NCBI GenBank assembly: GCA_900539845.1
Contig: UQDP01000019.1
Coordinates: 1 to 34,199, forward strand
DNA: 34,199 nucleotides
Direction: 5' to 3'
From: an uncultured Oscillospiraceae bacterium
Lineage (GTDB): Bacteria; Bacillota; Clostridia; Oscillospirales; Acutalibacteraceae
The notes beneath the pieces are model-generated. The model was not told the origin of the DNA and made no database searches. It saw nothing but the letters and a program-made list of their open reading frames with translations. This document shows, piece by piece, positions 22,107-29,642 of the stretch. The position numbers were made by a program, and so were the translations under genes. How positions within the stretch are numbered: the stretch's first letter is position 1; each line of letters starts with the position of its first letter.

Positions 22107-23039
22107 TTGTTTTTAGAAAATCTTAAAACCATTGCGCTGCAGGTCGTTATGCTGTATATAATAGCAGGTATCGGCTTTGCGGCGGATAAAACGGGCGTGT
22201 TCACCAGAAATGACGCCAAAAAAGTCATCAATCTGCTGTTTAATATCATCCTTCCCATTGCCGTAATACACAGCTTTGCAAGCATTGAGTATACGGCAGA
22301 ACATGTTCGGGGACTTTTTATCGCTTTTTTGTGCGCCGCTGCAACGCATCTGTTCGGCATCGCCATATCGTCCTTAACGTTCAGAAAACGCGGCAGTCTG
22401 CTTGAAAAAGGACTGTTTCACTACGCTGCGGTGTTTTCAAACGCCGCTTTTCTGGCGCTTCCGCTTGCACAAAGCGTTATCGGAAGCGAAGGTGTGTTTT
22501 ATTGCTCGGTGTATATAGGTGTGTTTAATGTTTTCGCTTTCACTTACGGTATTCATGAGATCAGCGGTAAAAAAGCCAAGATAAATGTGAAAAGAATCTT
22601 TCTGAATCCCGGTTCGGTCTCTGTTCTCATCGGAATACCGCTGTTTCTGCTCAGGATAAAACTGCCGTATATCATAAGTTATCCTATGGAGCTGGCAGGT
22701 GGTATCAATTCGCCGCTTGCAATGATTATATTCGGCACTTTTCTTGCCAATTCAAATTTCAGAAATATTTTTATAAAGAAAGAGATTTATTTCGTTTCCG
22801 CGTTACGTCTTGTTTTGATTCCCGTATGTATGACTTTGCTGTTTCGTTTATGCGGCGTTATGGGAGATCTTCTTGTTGCTATGGCTATTTCGAGCGCCGC
22901 GCCGACTGCCACAAATACGGCTATGTATGCCGCAAAGTATGATAATGACGCTGGTCTCGGCTCTGAGCTTGCGGCGCAGTCAAGTGTACTTTCGGTGATA
23001 ACGATGCCGGTTGTTGTTGCGCTTGCCTCCGTCATGTAA
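22107..23039 (+). CDS. AEC-family (auxin efflux carrier-type) transporter
   Basis: This 310-aa, roughly ten-span protein belongs to the AEC/PIN-like carriers, which in bacteria export or import dicarboxylates, malate/malonate or similar organic acids. Typical features are GIGFAADKTGVFTRNDAKKV and LLFNIILPIAVIHSFA at the N-terminus. The middle has FSNAAFLALPLAQSVIG and GINSPLAMIIFGTFLA, and the end has MAISSAAPTATNTAMYAAKY. The start is TTG 22107, 3 nt after the preceding gene. Being in the citrate synthase operon, an organic-acid substrate (citrate, malate or similar) is a reasonable guess. No terminator is visible in the following 185-bp gap, which instead contains the darA promoter. Confidence 0.88.
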   Translation: MFLENLKTIALQVVMLYIIAGIGFAADKTGVFTRNDAKKVINLLFNIILPIAVIHSFASIEYTAEHVRGLFIAFLCAAATHLFGIAISSLTFRKRGSLLEKGLFHYAAVFSNAAFLALPLAQSVIGSEGVFYCSVYIGVFNVFAFTYGIHEISGKKAKINVKRIFLNPGSVSVLIGIPLFLLRIKLPYIISYPMELAGGINSPLAMIIFGTFLANSNFRNIFIKKEIYFVSALRLVLIPVCMTLLFRLCGVMGDLLVAMAISSAAPTATNTAMYAAKYDNDAGLGSELAAQSSVLSVITMPVVVALASVM

Positions 23040-23104
23040 TGTTTACAGATTGGAATATAAACTTATCCTATTTGTTAATTTTATTTGAATTAATTTATTT
23101 TTGG

Positions 23105-23224
23105 TTTAAAAATTATATCATTTGCGTTATAATAGACGGTATATTAAGCTAATATTTCGCAGCGTATCGGGCAGCCCGCAGCCGTGATGCGCAGATCGTT
23201 TGCGGGCGGAAAGGTAGGTCGGAG
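23105..23224 (+). promoter_or_regulatory. darA promoter and structured leader
   Basis: TTTAAA (23105-23110), 17 bp, TATAAT (23128-23133). The following leader of about 85 nt is GC-rich against an AT-rich background. It offers competing pairings: GGGCAGCCC as a small hairpin inside a GCGTATC/GATGCGC helix, or GCCCGCA pairing with TGCGGGC just before the ribosome site. No T-run is present, so any control would act on translation. Confidence 0.5.
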
Positions 23225-23548
23225 ATGAAACTTATTATAGCGATCGTTTCAAACAAGGATGTAGAAAATGTTTTGGAGTCGCTCAGTAAAGCAGGCTTCA
23301 GAGTTACTAAGATCGCCACTATGGGCCAGTTCCTTGAGGGCGGTCACACTTGTCTGTTTATCGGCGTTGAGCCTGAAAAAGTCGATGAAGCGTTCGGGGT
23401 GCTTCAGGGCTCTGTCACAAAAAGGGTCGTTACACGCCATGGCGTTCAGAGCACCTTGAAAGGAACTTTGCTCAAGCAGCCGGTCGATGTTGAAGAGTTC
23501 GGCGGTGTAGCTTTCGTAATTGATGTTGAGGAATTCAAAAAGTTCTGA
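23225..23548 (+). CDS. darA: Cyclic-di-AMP receptor DarA/PstA (DUF970)
   Basis: This 107-aa PII-like protein binds cyclic di-AMP in firmicutes. It starts MKLIIAIVSNKDVENVLESL and has the ATMGQFLEGGHTCLFIGVEPEKVDEAFGV signature split across the long loop. It ends with VEEFGGVAFVIDVEEFKKF, all characteristic of DarA (YaaQ). The trimeric PII-like fold binds the dinucleotide between subunits; its downstream targets are not well known. The gene is followed 2 nt later by holB, as part of the conserved firmicute neighbourhood darA-(yaaR)-holB-ricT; yaaR and tmk are absent here. It has a dedicated promoter and a structured leader. Confidence 0.93.
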   Translation: MKLIIAIVSNKDVENVLESLSKAGFRVTKIATMGQFLEGGHTCLFIGVEPEKVDEAFGVLQGSVTKRVVTRHGVQSTLKGTLLKQPVDVEEFGGVAFVIDVEEFKKF

Positions 23549-23550
23549 TT

Positions 23551-24528
23551 ATGAATTTTACATATTTTATAGGCAATGAAAATCTGAAAAAACGCGTTTC
23601 TTCCCTTGTTGATTCCGCAAGACTGCCGCACGCGATACTTATTGAGGGTGAAAGCGGCATCGGCAAAAGAACTCTTGCTAGGGAAATGGCAACGGCGCTT
23701 GTCTGCCGTTCCGGCGGGGAACGCCCATGCCATGCATGCAGTCAGTGTGTCAAGGCAGTTAAAGGGGTGCATCCCGATATTTATGAATACAGCGCTCCGG
23801 GCGGCGCCAATTCGTTTCATATAGATACGGTGCGCGACGTTATAGCAGACGCTTATATGATCCCGAATGAGGCGGAGCATAAGGTGTATATTCTCGCTAA
23901 CGCCCATTGCATGAATGAAAATGCGCAAAACGCATTGCTTAAGATACTTGAAGAACCGCCGTCATACGCGGTTTTTATTCTGACTGCGGAAAACAGAACG
24001 GCGCTTTTGCCTACAGTGCTTTCAAGAGTTGTGACGATCACGGTGGACGGCGTTTCGCCGCAGCAGGGCGCCGATCATATCGTGAAAAATTTTCCCGAAA
24101 CAGACTATGATGAAGCGTACAGCGCTTTGTGCGCTTTCGGAGGCAATATCGGAAAAGCTGCGGAAAGTATCAACGGCGGAAAATTCGGCGATATGCTGCG
24201 GCTTACGGATGAGATATGCGCCGGCATCGCCGCGGACAGAGAGTATGAACTGCTAAAAAAACTAAGTCCCCTCACCGGCAGCAGGCAGGACTGCGCTGCC
24301 GTTTTGAATATGCTCAAAACCGTTTTCAGAGATGCGCTCGCGGGCGGCGAGATACTGTCGGGCAGAGAAAAATGTGTAAAAACCCTGAAGCGTGAATTTA
24401 CACGGTCAAAGCTGCTTTCGCTTTATTCAGCAGCTCAAGACCTTTCCGATATGGCTGCAAAAAACGCTAATTCACAGCTTCTTATTACAAAGATCTGCTA
24501 CACGCTTCGTGAAGCGGCAGGCAGATAA
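23551..24528 (+). CDS. holB: DNA polymerase III clamp-loader subunit delta'
   Basis: This 325-aa AAA-type protein is the delta' subunit, which helps load the sliding clamp at the replication fork. It has the P-loop-like GESGIGKRT (33-41), the zinc-binding Cys set at about 52, 60, 63 and 66 (CRSGGERPCHACSQC), HPDIYEY, the NAHCMNENAQNALLKILEEPP box and LLPTVLSRVVTI, where the sensor motif SRC reads SRV. The helical C-terminal collar domain follows. ATG 23551 is 2 nt after darA and has only a weak ribosome site, implying coupling to darA. Downstream is a 151-nt structured spacer before ricT. Confidence 0.92.
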   Translation: MNFTYFIGNENLKKRVSSLVDSARLPHAILIEGESGIGKRTLAREMATALVCRSGGERPCHACSQCVKAVKGVHPDIYEYSAPGGANSFHIDTVRDVIADAYMIPNEAEHKVYILANAHCMNENAQNALLKILEEPPSYAVFILTAENRTALLPTVLSRVVTITVDGVSPQQGADHIVKNFPETDYDEAYSALCAFGGNIGKAAESINGGKFGDMLRLTDEICAGIAADREYELLKKLSPLTGSRQDCAAVLNMLKTVFRDALAGGEILSGREKCVKTLKREFTRSKLLSLYSAAQDLSDMAAKNANSQLLITKICYTLREAAGR

Positions 24529-24533
24529 AATGC

Positions 24534-24652
24534 GCGTGAAGATCACGCTGTTCTGATTGCATTGCCCTCAAGATTTGTTTCGGCATGATTTTGAGACGGC
24601 TGCAATCCTATCAACGCCTTATCCGGCTACAGTAAGGCGTTAGAAATTTTTT
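24534..24652 (+). ncRNA. Structured holB-ricT spacer with terminator whose loop matches the ricT ribosome region
   Basis: Three hairpins follow one another. H1 is GCGTG/CACGC (24534-24548). H2 is a long stem GATTGCA-TT-GCC-CTCAA with TTGAG-AC-GGC-TGCAATC (24555-24607). H3 is a terminator-like stem AACGCCTTA/TAAGGCGTT (24613-24641) followed by seven T. The H3 loop TCCGGCTACA (24622-24631) is perfectly complementary to TGTAGCCGGA (24664-24673), directly ahead of the ricT start. No clear promoter lies between H3 and ricT, so ricT must rely on read-through, suggesting attenuation or a pseudoknot control. The structures are seen; the function is inferred. Confidence 0.55.
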
Positions 24653-24679
24653 TATTATTTATTTGTAGCCGGAAAGGCT

Positions 24680-25561
24680 ATGGGAATTATAATGACAGAA
24701 ATTGTTTCCGTTCGGTTTAAGGATTCGGGAAAAGTATATTATTTTTCTCCCGGCAATCTGAAGATCAGCGCCGGTCAGCATGTTGTTGTGGAAACTGCCA
24801 GAGGCACGGAATGTGCTGTTGCCGTTTCCGGAAATAAAACAGTGGATGAAGCTTCGATCGTTTCACCGCTGAAATCCGTTTTGCGCATAGCTACACAAAG
24901 AGATCTTCAGGTGCTGGAAGAAAACAGAAAAAAGGAAAAAGAAGCATATGAAATATGTCTTGGCAAGATAGAAAGCCACGGCCTTGATATGAGCCTTTCC
25001 GAAGTGGAGTACTCTTTTGACGGCTCAAAGATAACTTTTTATTTCACTGCTGACGGAAGAGTGGATTTCAGGGAGCTTGTAAAGGATCTTGCTTCAACCT
25101 TCCATTCACGCATCGAGCTTCGCCAGATCGGCGTCAGAGACGAAGCAAAGATGATCGGCGGACTCGGTATTTGCGGCAGGCCTTTTTGCTGTTCCACTTT
25201 TTTAAAAGATTTTCACTCCGTCTCAATCAAGATGGCTAAAACGCAGGGGCTCAGCCTTTCTCCCGGAAAGATAAGCGGAAGCTGCGGCAGGCTGATGTGC
25301 TGCCTGCAATATGAGCAGAATTCGTATGAATATCTTGAAAAAATAACGCCTCCCAAAGGCAGCGTTGTAGATTGCAAAGAGGGCAGGGGAACCGTTGTGG
25401 ATTCATCACTGGTCACCGGGAAGCTCAAGGTCATGCTCAACAGCTCTGTTGAAGGCGCCGCGCCGGTAGTGGTAGACAGAAATGAATGTGTTGTTGTAAG
25501 CTCGCCGGGGCATTTCCGCCGGGATTCGAAACATCAGAATTCCGAGACCTCTGATCACTAA
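24680..25561 (+). CDS. ricT: RicT/YaaT family PSP1 protein
   Basis: This 293-aa protein is RicT (YaaT), which in Bacillus forms the Y-complex with RicA and RicF that assists RNase Y and affects sporulation and competence. The PSP1 C-terminal domain is clear: VEYSFDGSKITFYFTADGRVDFRELVKDL is followed by SRIELRQIGVRDEAKMIGGLG. The Cys motifs ICGRPFCCSTFL and GSCGRLMCCLQYEQ probably help hold an iron-sulfur cluster, and KGSVVDCKEGRGTVVDSS follows. ATG 24680 has GGA 6 nt upstream; ATG 24692 (MTEIVSVRF) is an alternative. The upstream RNA could mask this region (see spacer). It ends the darA-holB-ricT unit. Confidence 0.92.
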   Translation: MGIIMTEIVSVRFKDSGKVYYFSPGNLKISAGQHVVVETARGTECAVAVSGNKTVDEASIVSPLKSVLRIATQRDLQVLEENRKKEKEAYEICLGKIESHGLDMSLSEVEYSFDGSKITFYFTADGRVDFRELVKDLASTFHSRIELRQIGVRDEAKMIGGLGICGRPFCCSTFLKDFHSVSIKMAKTQGLSLSPGKISGSCGRLMCCLQYEQNSYEYLEKITPPKGSVVDCKEGRGTVVDSSLVTGKLKVMLNSSVEGAAPVVVDRNECVVVSSPGHFRRDSKHQNSETSDH

Positions 25562-25592
25562 AAAATTAGCGTATACTAACTGAATTTACCTC

Positions 25593-25620
25593 TTGAAAAA
25601 TAGATTTTTTGTGTTATATT
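25593..25620 (+). promoter_or_regulatory. Promoter of the ferredoxin gene
   Basis: TTGAAA (25593-25598) and TATATT (25615-25620) are 16 bp apart. A strong AGGAGG follows, 9 nt before the ferredoxin ATG. Confidence 0.55.
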
Positions 25621-25674
25621 ATTAGTGAAAGTTGATGAAATTGCTTTCTAACACTAAATAGGAGGTGTATCGGA

Positions 25675-25848
25675 ATGGCTTATAAAATTTCAGATGATTG
25701 CATTTCTTGCGGCGCTTGCGCAGGTGAATGTCCTGTTGGCGCTATTTCAGAGGGTGACGGTAAATTTGAAATTGACGCGGATACCTGCATCGAGTGCGGT
25801 GCCTGCGCCGGTGTTTGCCCTGTAGGAGCTCCGTCTCTTGACGAGTAA
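25675..25848 (+). CDS. 2[4Fe-4S] ferredoxin
   Basis: This 57-aa protein is a clostridial-type ferredoxin, a soluble low-potential electron carrier. It contains two CxxCxxCxxxCP motifs, CISCGACAGECP (9-20) and CIECGACAGVCP (38-49), which ligate two [4Fe-4S] clusters. The overall pseudo-twofold layout and length match the classic clostridial protein. It begins MAYKISDDC and ends PSLDE. It has its own promoter, a strong ribosome site (AGGAGG) and a terminator, so it is a single-gene, probably highly expressed unit. Confidence 0.97.
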   Translation: MAYKISDDCISCGACAGECPVGAISEGDGKFEIDADTCIECGACAGVCPVGAPSLDE

Positions 25849-25864
25849 GATCTATACATAAAAT

Positions 25865-25903
25865 AAAAGCTGCTGACTGCATCACGCAATCGGCAGCTTT
25901 TTC
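25865..25903. terminator. Terminator after the ferredoxin gene
   Basis: AAAGCTGC and GCAGCTTT flank an inner partly paired loop (GACTG/CAATC with mismatch) and are followed by TTTTTCTT. Confidence 0.82.
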
Positions 25904-25933
25904 TTATCAAAAAATCCCGTTAAGCAGAATGGG

Positions 25934-26608
25934 TCAAAGTTGTGTAATATCAGTGATCTGAAGTTCATTTTCATTGACTCTGAATTTTATTTCATATCCC
26001 GAGTACTCAAACCCGTATATTCTTTTCGGATCATTGTGATAGGAAGGGCGGGGATCGTCCTGAAGAACGGCGGCAAGCGTTTCTCTTTTTTCCTGCGGCA
26101 GTATATCGAGCAGTTCCGCCCCCGATGTTATAGTCAGCCTGTGGTGCTCGGCATCTTGCGCAAAGCCGCTTTTTGCCTGAGAAACCGAATCCGTATATTT
26201 TATATAAGGTTTTATATCAAAAACGGGGGAGCCGTTCAGCATATCCGCTCCGTCTATTATAAGCGAATAATCATTCCCTGTTCTGTTGATCTTAACCAGC
26301 TTTACACAGGACAGCGCAAGATTATTCGGTCTGAAAGGGGAGCGGCTTGCAAATACGCCTATCCTTTTGTTTCCGCCGAGACGCGGAGGGCGAACTGTGG
26401 CGTGCTTTTCCTTATTTTCATTTTCTGAAAATCCCCATATTATCCAGAGATGCGAAAACTGCTCGATTCCTTTTATATAATCATAAGAGTTATAAGGCTT
26501 CTTAAAAATGATTTCACCGATATTTCCTTTTATTCTCCCGCTCTGACGCGGAATGCCGAATTTTGAAGTGAAATCTGTTTTAATATAACCTACGGGTTCA
26601 ATATTCAT
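25934..26608 (-). CDS. trmO: tRNA (t6A37) N6-methyltransferase TrmO/TsaA family
   Basis: This 224-aa protein is a TrmO (TsaA/YaeB) family enzyme, which uses S-adenosylmethionine to methylate N6-threonylcarbamoyladenosine-37 in certain tRNAs. Motifs are the N-terminal VGYIKTDFTSKFGIPRQSG, IEQFSHLWIIWGFSEN, RPPRLGGNKRIGVFASRSPFRPN (SAM/substrate region) and NGSPVFDIKPYIKYTDSV. The C-terminal DDPRPSYHNDPKRIYGF is the TrmO-specific tail that binds tRNA. GGAGAAAAG lies before the ATG at 26608. The gene follows a GNAT gene by 40 nt on the same strand, probably the same transcript. Confidence 0.92.
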   Translation of the reverse strand: MNIEPVGYIKTDFTSKFGIPRQSGRIKGNIGEIIFKKPYNSYDYIKGIEQFSHLWIIWGFSENENKEKHATVRPPRLGGNKRIGVFASRSPFRPNNLALSCVKLVKINRTGNDYSLIIDGADMLNGSPVFDIKPYIKYTDSVSQAKSGFAQDAEHHRLTITSGAELLDILPQEKRETLAAVLQDDPRPSYHNDPKRIYGFEYSGYEIKFRVNENELQITDITQL

Positions 26609-26648
26609 AACTTTTCTCCGTATATCCGCGCTGTATATAATATCTTTG

Positions 26649-27071
26649 TTAAAGTGCTCTTTTCATATAAATATGCGGGCAGTTTTCGTCAAGGTAGATA
26701 TTTCCTTCTGCCGCAAAGCCCAGTTTCTCATAAAAGCCCTGTGCTCGGCACTGCGCGGAAAGCTCACAGCCTTTTGCGCCGAGTTCCTTTGCTTTTTCGC
26801 ACAGCGCGTTCATAATATCGCTGCCAAGACCTGATTTTCTGTATTCTTTTAATACAGCCATTCTGCCGATATGATAGCTTTCGCCGCCGTTTTCAGTAAA
26901 CATTCTTGCCGTACCGGCAGCTTTCCCGTCAATAAAAAGTACTGCGTGGATGCTTATATCGTCCGTTTCGTCAAACTCCTCATGAAAGCCCTGCTCGTCA
27001 ACGAAAACAGCTGTTCTTATCTGCTTTGCCTCTTCAGGCAGACCTGTGCTGAAAAGTTTGATTTCTTTCAT
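26649..27071 (-). CDS. GNAT-family N-acetyltransferase
   Basis: This 140-aa protein is a GCN5-related N-acetyltransferase, which moves the acetyl group from acetyl-CoA to an amine. It shows the fold's order: N-terminal strand and helix (LPEEAKQIRTAVFVDEQGF), strands around AVLFIDGKAAGTARMF, motif A with pyrophosphate-binding RKSGLGSDIM (78-87), and motif B GFYEKLGFAAEGNIYLDENCPHIYM. The FVDEQGF and DENCPHIYM parts resemble the YjcF/ElaA subgroup. The acceptor substrate is unknown. AAGAAGG lies before the ATG. It is the first gene of a two-gene unit with trmO. Confidence 0.9.
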   Translation of the reverse strand: MKEIKLFSTGLPEEAKQIRTAVFVDEQGFHEEFDETDDISIHAVLFIDGKAAGTARMFTENGGESYHIGRMAVLKEYRKSGLGSDIMNALCEKAKELGAKGCELSAQCRAQGFYEKLGFAAEGNIYLDENCPHIYMKRAL

Positions 27072-27141
27072 TTTGATACCTTCTTTCCGCTTTTACATAA
27101 ATATAACATTTCTATCAAAATCAATCAATACTAATATTTTC

Positions 27142-27170
27142 TTGCATTTTTATTCGTTTTGTAGTAAAAT
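27142..27170 (+). promoter_or_regulatory. Promoter of the amino-acid ABC transporter operon
   Basis: TTGCAT (27142-27147) and TAAAAT (27165-27170) are 17 bp apart; an AAAGGAG ribosome site follows before the ATG at 27204. Confidence 0.7.
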
Positions 27171-27203
27171 TATAAATCATTTACATAAAAGGAGTAGAAA
27201 CAA

Positions 27204-28055
27204 ATGAAAAAAGTTTTAAAAGTTTTGTCTGTTCTCCTGGTAATAGCCGTGATCGCAGCGGCATTTGCAGGATGCTCAGGCGGATCGGTTACTGCAAAAG
27301 TTATAGAGATCAATCTTTCCGATGAGGAATATGCTTTCGGCGTTGATAAGAATCAGCCGGAACTTATGGAAGAAGCGAATGCTCTTATTGCAGAGATTAA
27401 GTCAAACGGTACGCTGGACGAGATCTGCAACCGCTATTTTGCCGGCGGAGAGCCTGTCGGTGTAACTTCAGCACAGCTTGATACCTCAAAGGACCAGCTC
27501 GTTGTTGCAACAAACGCTGAATTTGCTCCGTTTGAATATAAGAACGGAGATACTTTCTACGGAATTGATATGGAGATCGCCAAGCTTCTTGCTGACCGTC
27601 TCGGTAAAGAACTCGTCATTCAGGATATGAATTTTGACGCCGTTCTGCTTTCTGTTCAGCAGCAGAAGAGCGATATAGGCATGGCAGGTCTTACCGTATC
27701 TCCCGACCGCGCAGCTCAGGTTGATTTCACGGATTCATATTATTCGGCTTCTCAGCGCATTATCGTAAGAAGTGACGACACAACCTTTGATAACTGCAAG
27801 ACAAAAGAGGATGCGGAAGCGATTCTCAACGGCTTTGATTCCGATGTTAAGATCGGCGGTCAGAACGGCACAACAGGTCAGTCCTATGTTCAGGGCAGCG
27901 AAGATCTGGGCTTTGCCGGTCTCAAGGCTGAGTTTGTAGGCTATTCAAACGGTTCTCTTGCTGTTCAGGATCTTCTTAACGGCAATGTTAATTATGTAAT
28001 TATTGATGCTGCTCCGGCACAGGCCATCACAACATCAATCAACTCAGTAAACTGA
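27204..28055 (+). CDS. Amino-acid ABC transporter substrate-binding lipoprotein, apparently circularly permuted
   Basis: This 283-aa family-3 solute-binding lipoprotein captures a polar amino acid or similar solute and passes it to the permease encoded next. The lipoprotein signal ends AAAFAGC (Cys24). Residues 34-79 (YAFGVDKNQPELMEEANALI, then KSNGTLDEICNRYF) look like the segment that normally forms the C-terminal end of family-3 binding domains. The canonical N-terminus only begins at about residue 98 (QLVVATNAEFAPFEY) and continues through GIDMEIAKLLADRLG, DIGMAGLTVSPDRAAQVDFT and GTTGQSYVQGSE. The chain stops after NYVIIDAAPAQAITTSI, just where the moved segment would be expected. The domain therefore seems permuted, with the mature fold complete. 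A terminator follows at 28079-28118. Confidence 0.9.
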   Translation: MKKVLKVLSVLLVIAVIAAAFAGCSGGSVTAKVIEINLSDEEYAFGVDKNQPELMEEANALIAEIKSNGTLDEICNRYFAGGEPVGVTSAQLDTSKDQLVVATNAEFAPFEYKNGDTFYGIDMEIAKLLADRLGKELVIQDMNFDAVLLSVQQQKSDIGMAGLTVSPDRAAQVDFTDSYYSASQRIIVRSDDTTFDNCKTKEDAEAILNGFDSDVKIGGQNGTTGQSYVQGSEDLGFAGLKAEFVGYSNGSLAVQDLLNGNVNYVIIDAAPAQAITTSINSVN

Positions 28056-28078
28056 ACGCACTGAATCAGATCCAATTC

Positions 28079-28118
28079 AAAAAGCCTCGCCCCGCCAAGC
28101 GGGTGAGGCTGTTTTTAA
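28079..28118 (+). terminator. Intra-operon terminator between binding-protein and permease genes
   Basis: AGCCTCGCCCCGC and GCGGGTGAGGCT form a GC-rich stem with a CAA loop, followed by GTTTTT. Partial read-through would give more binding protein than permease, as is common for ABC importers. Confidence 0.85.
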
Positions 28119-28136
28119 GTGTTTAAAGGAATTGTT

Positions 28137-28847
28137 ATGCAGAATTTTGACAAAAAGTTTGAAGTTTTTCTTCAAAGCTTCATTGACGGAGGCGGTTATA
28201 ACGATGTTTTAACCGGCCTGAAGAATACGCTTATTATTGCTGTTATCGGTCTGATAATAGGTATAGTGCTCGGCACGCTTATAGGTGCTGTAAGAGTCGT
28301 TCCAAAGACGAATCCTGTTATAAAAGTGCTTGATAAGCTCTGCGGAATCTATGTATCCCTTTTCAGGGGCACGCCTATGGTCGTTCAGCTTCTGGTGTTT
28401 TACTATGTACTGATGCCTATTTTTGGAATACATATGAATTCTGTTTCCGTGGCCGCAGTGGTTTTCGGTATGAATTCGGGCGCTTATGTTTCGGAAATCA
28501 TGCGCGCCGGCATACTTTCTGTGGATCCGGGTCAGATGGAGGGCGGACGTTCCGTTGGCCTCAGCTACAGCACAACTATGATGAAGATCATCATTCCTCA
28601 GGCGGTAAAAAATATACTTCCCACTCTGGGTAATGAATTCATATCTCTTATTAAAGAGACCTCGGTCGTAAGCTTTGTAGGCGCAATGGATCTCTATGTT
28701 GCGTTTAACAGAATGGGCTCGAACAACTATGAGTTTATGGTGCCTTATCTTATCATGGCTGTGATCTATATTGTTGTGGTATTTGTGATCTCAATGCTTA
28801 TCAAGCTTATGGAAAGGAGCCTGCGCAAAAGTGATAAAAGTATGTAA
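28137..28847 (+). CDS. Polar amino-acid ABC transporter permease (HisM/GlnP type)
   Basis: This 236-aa membrane subunit has about five membrane spans and forms the translocation channel as a homodimer. It shows the HEQRO-family features [39 protein letters not shown] and the EAA loop [21 protein letters not shown] (165-185 region) followed by [21 protein letters not shown] use ATG 28137, with AAGGA 7 nt upstream, rather than GTG 28119. It is translationally coupled to the ATPase gene, which begins 17 nt before its end. Together with the preceding lipoprotein and the following ATPase it is a complete importer. Confidence 0.94.
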   Translation: MQNFDKKFEVFLQSFIDGGGYNDVLTGLKNTLIIAVIGLIIGIVLGTLIGAVRVVPKTNPVIKVLDKLCGIYVSLFRGTPMVVQLLVFYYVLMPIFGIHMNSVSVAAVVFGMNSGAYVSEIMRAGILSVDPGQMEGGRSVGLSYSTTMMKIIIPQAVKNILPTLGNEFISLIKETSVVSFVGAMDLYVAFNRMGSNNYEFMVPYLIMAVIYIVVVFVISMLIKLMERSLRKSDKSM

Positions 28848-29553
28848 TCTTAAAAAGAGTTTCGGCGACAATCTCGTCCTCAGGGGCATCGATTACGAGA
28901 TACATAAAAATGAAAAGATCGTTGTTATCGGACCGTCAGGCTCGGGAAAGAGCACTTTTTTAAGATGCCTTAATCTGCTTGAGACGCCTACAGAGGGCGA
29001 GATCTGGTTTGACGGTAAGCTTATCACCGATAAAAAGACCGATATCAATGAAGTACGCAAGCACATGGGCATGGTCTTTCAGCATTTCAATCTCTTTAAC
29101 AACAAATCTATTATGGATAACATAACGCTTGCTCCCGTTCATCACAAACTGATGAGCAAGGAAGAGGCAAACGAGAAAGCGCTTTCCCTTTTAAGAAGGG
29201 TTGGGCTTGAAGATAAGGCGGACGCTTATCCCTCCAGCCTGTCCGGCGGTCAGAAACAGAGGGCGGCAATCGTGCGTTCACTTGCTATGAACCCCAAAGT
29301 TATGCTCTTTGATGAACCTACCTCCGCTCTTGACCCTGAAATGGTCGGCGAGGTGCTTCAGGTGATGAAAGATCTTGCGAATGACGGTATGACGATGGTT
29401 GTCGTGACTCACGAAATGGGCTTCGCAAGAGAAGTCGCTTCAAAAGTTCTTTTTATGGACGACGGAATCATACAGGAGGAGAACACCCCCGAAGCATTCT
29501 TCACCAATCCTCAAAATCCCAGACTGCGCGATTTCCTCTCCAAAGTTCTTTAA
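28831..29553 (+). CDS. Amino-acid ABC transporter ATP-binding protein (GlnQ type)
   Basis: This 240-aa ATPase powers the importer encoded upstream. It has Walker [10 protein letters not shown] (34-42), the Q-loop [11 protein letters not shown], signature LSGGQKQR (about 136-143), Walker [14 protein letters not shown] and switch His in VVTHEMGF. The closeness to GlnQ/HisP, and the usual end [21 protein letters not shown], place it in the polar amino-acid uptake group. The GTG start at 28831 lies inside the permease gene. A hairpin at 29564-29588 follows and a structured repeat begins soon after. Confidence 0.95.
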   Translation: MIKVCNLKKSFGDNLVLRGIDYEIHKNEKIVVIGPSGSGKSTFLRCLNLLETPTEGEIWFDGKLITDKKTDINEVRKHMGMVFQHFNLFNNKSIMDNITLAPVHHKLMSKEEANEKALSLLRRVGLEDKADAYPSSLSGGQKQRAAIVRSLAMNPKVMLFDEPTSALDPEMVGEVLQVMKDLANDGMTMVVVTHEMGFAREVASKVLFMDDGIIQEENTPEAFFTNPQNPRLRDFLSKVL

Positions 29554-29562
29554 TAAAAAATA

Positions 29563-29640
29563 CAGCCGCTCCGTTATCGGAGCGGCTCAGCGTGTAGAAA
29601 AAGTTAAAAATTTAGAAAAGTATGTATCCCTACACGCTGA
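29563..29640. terminator. Hairpin after ABC operon, plus a second long inverted repeat
   Basis: A 10-bp GC-rich stem (AGCCGCTCCG / CGGAGCGGCT, 29564-29588) is preceded by an A-run but not followed by T, so it would terminate minus-strand transcripts best. Next, CAGCGTGTAG (29588-29597) and CTACACGCTG (29632-29641) form a 10-bp perfect inverted repeat around an A/T-rich loop. Confidence 0.7.
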
Positions 29641-29642
29641 AT

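Noticed and set aside
23560..23690. HolB sensor motif SRV instead of SRC as a sign of a defective gene.
   Set aside because: Delta' subunits are naturally variable at ATPase motifs because they do not hydrolyse ATP; the rest of the protein is intact.
27204..27450. The odd N-terminus of the binding protein as a frameshift or as a fused remnant of another gene.
   Set aside because: The reading frame is continuous from a good ribosome site and lipoprotein signal, and the moved segment is missing at the C-terminus, so permutation explains it better than an error or fusion.
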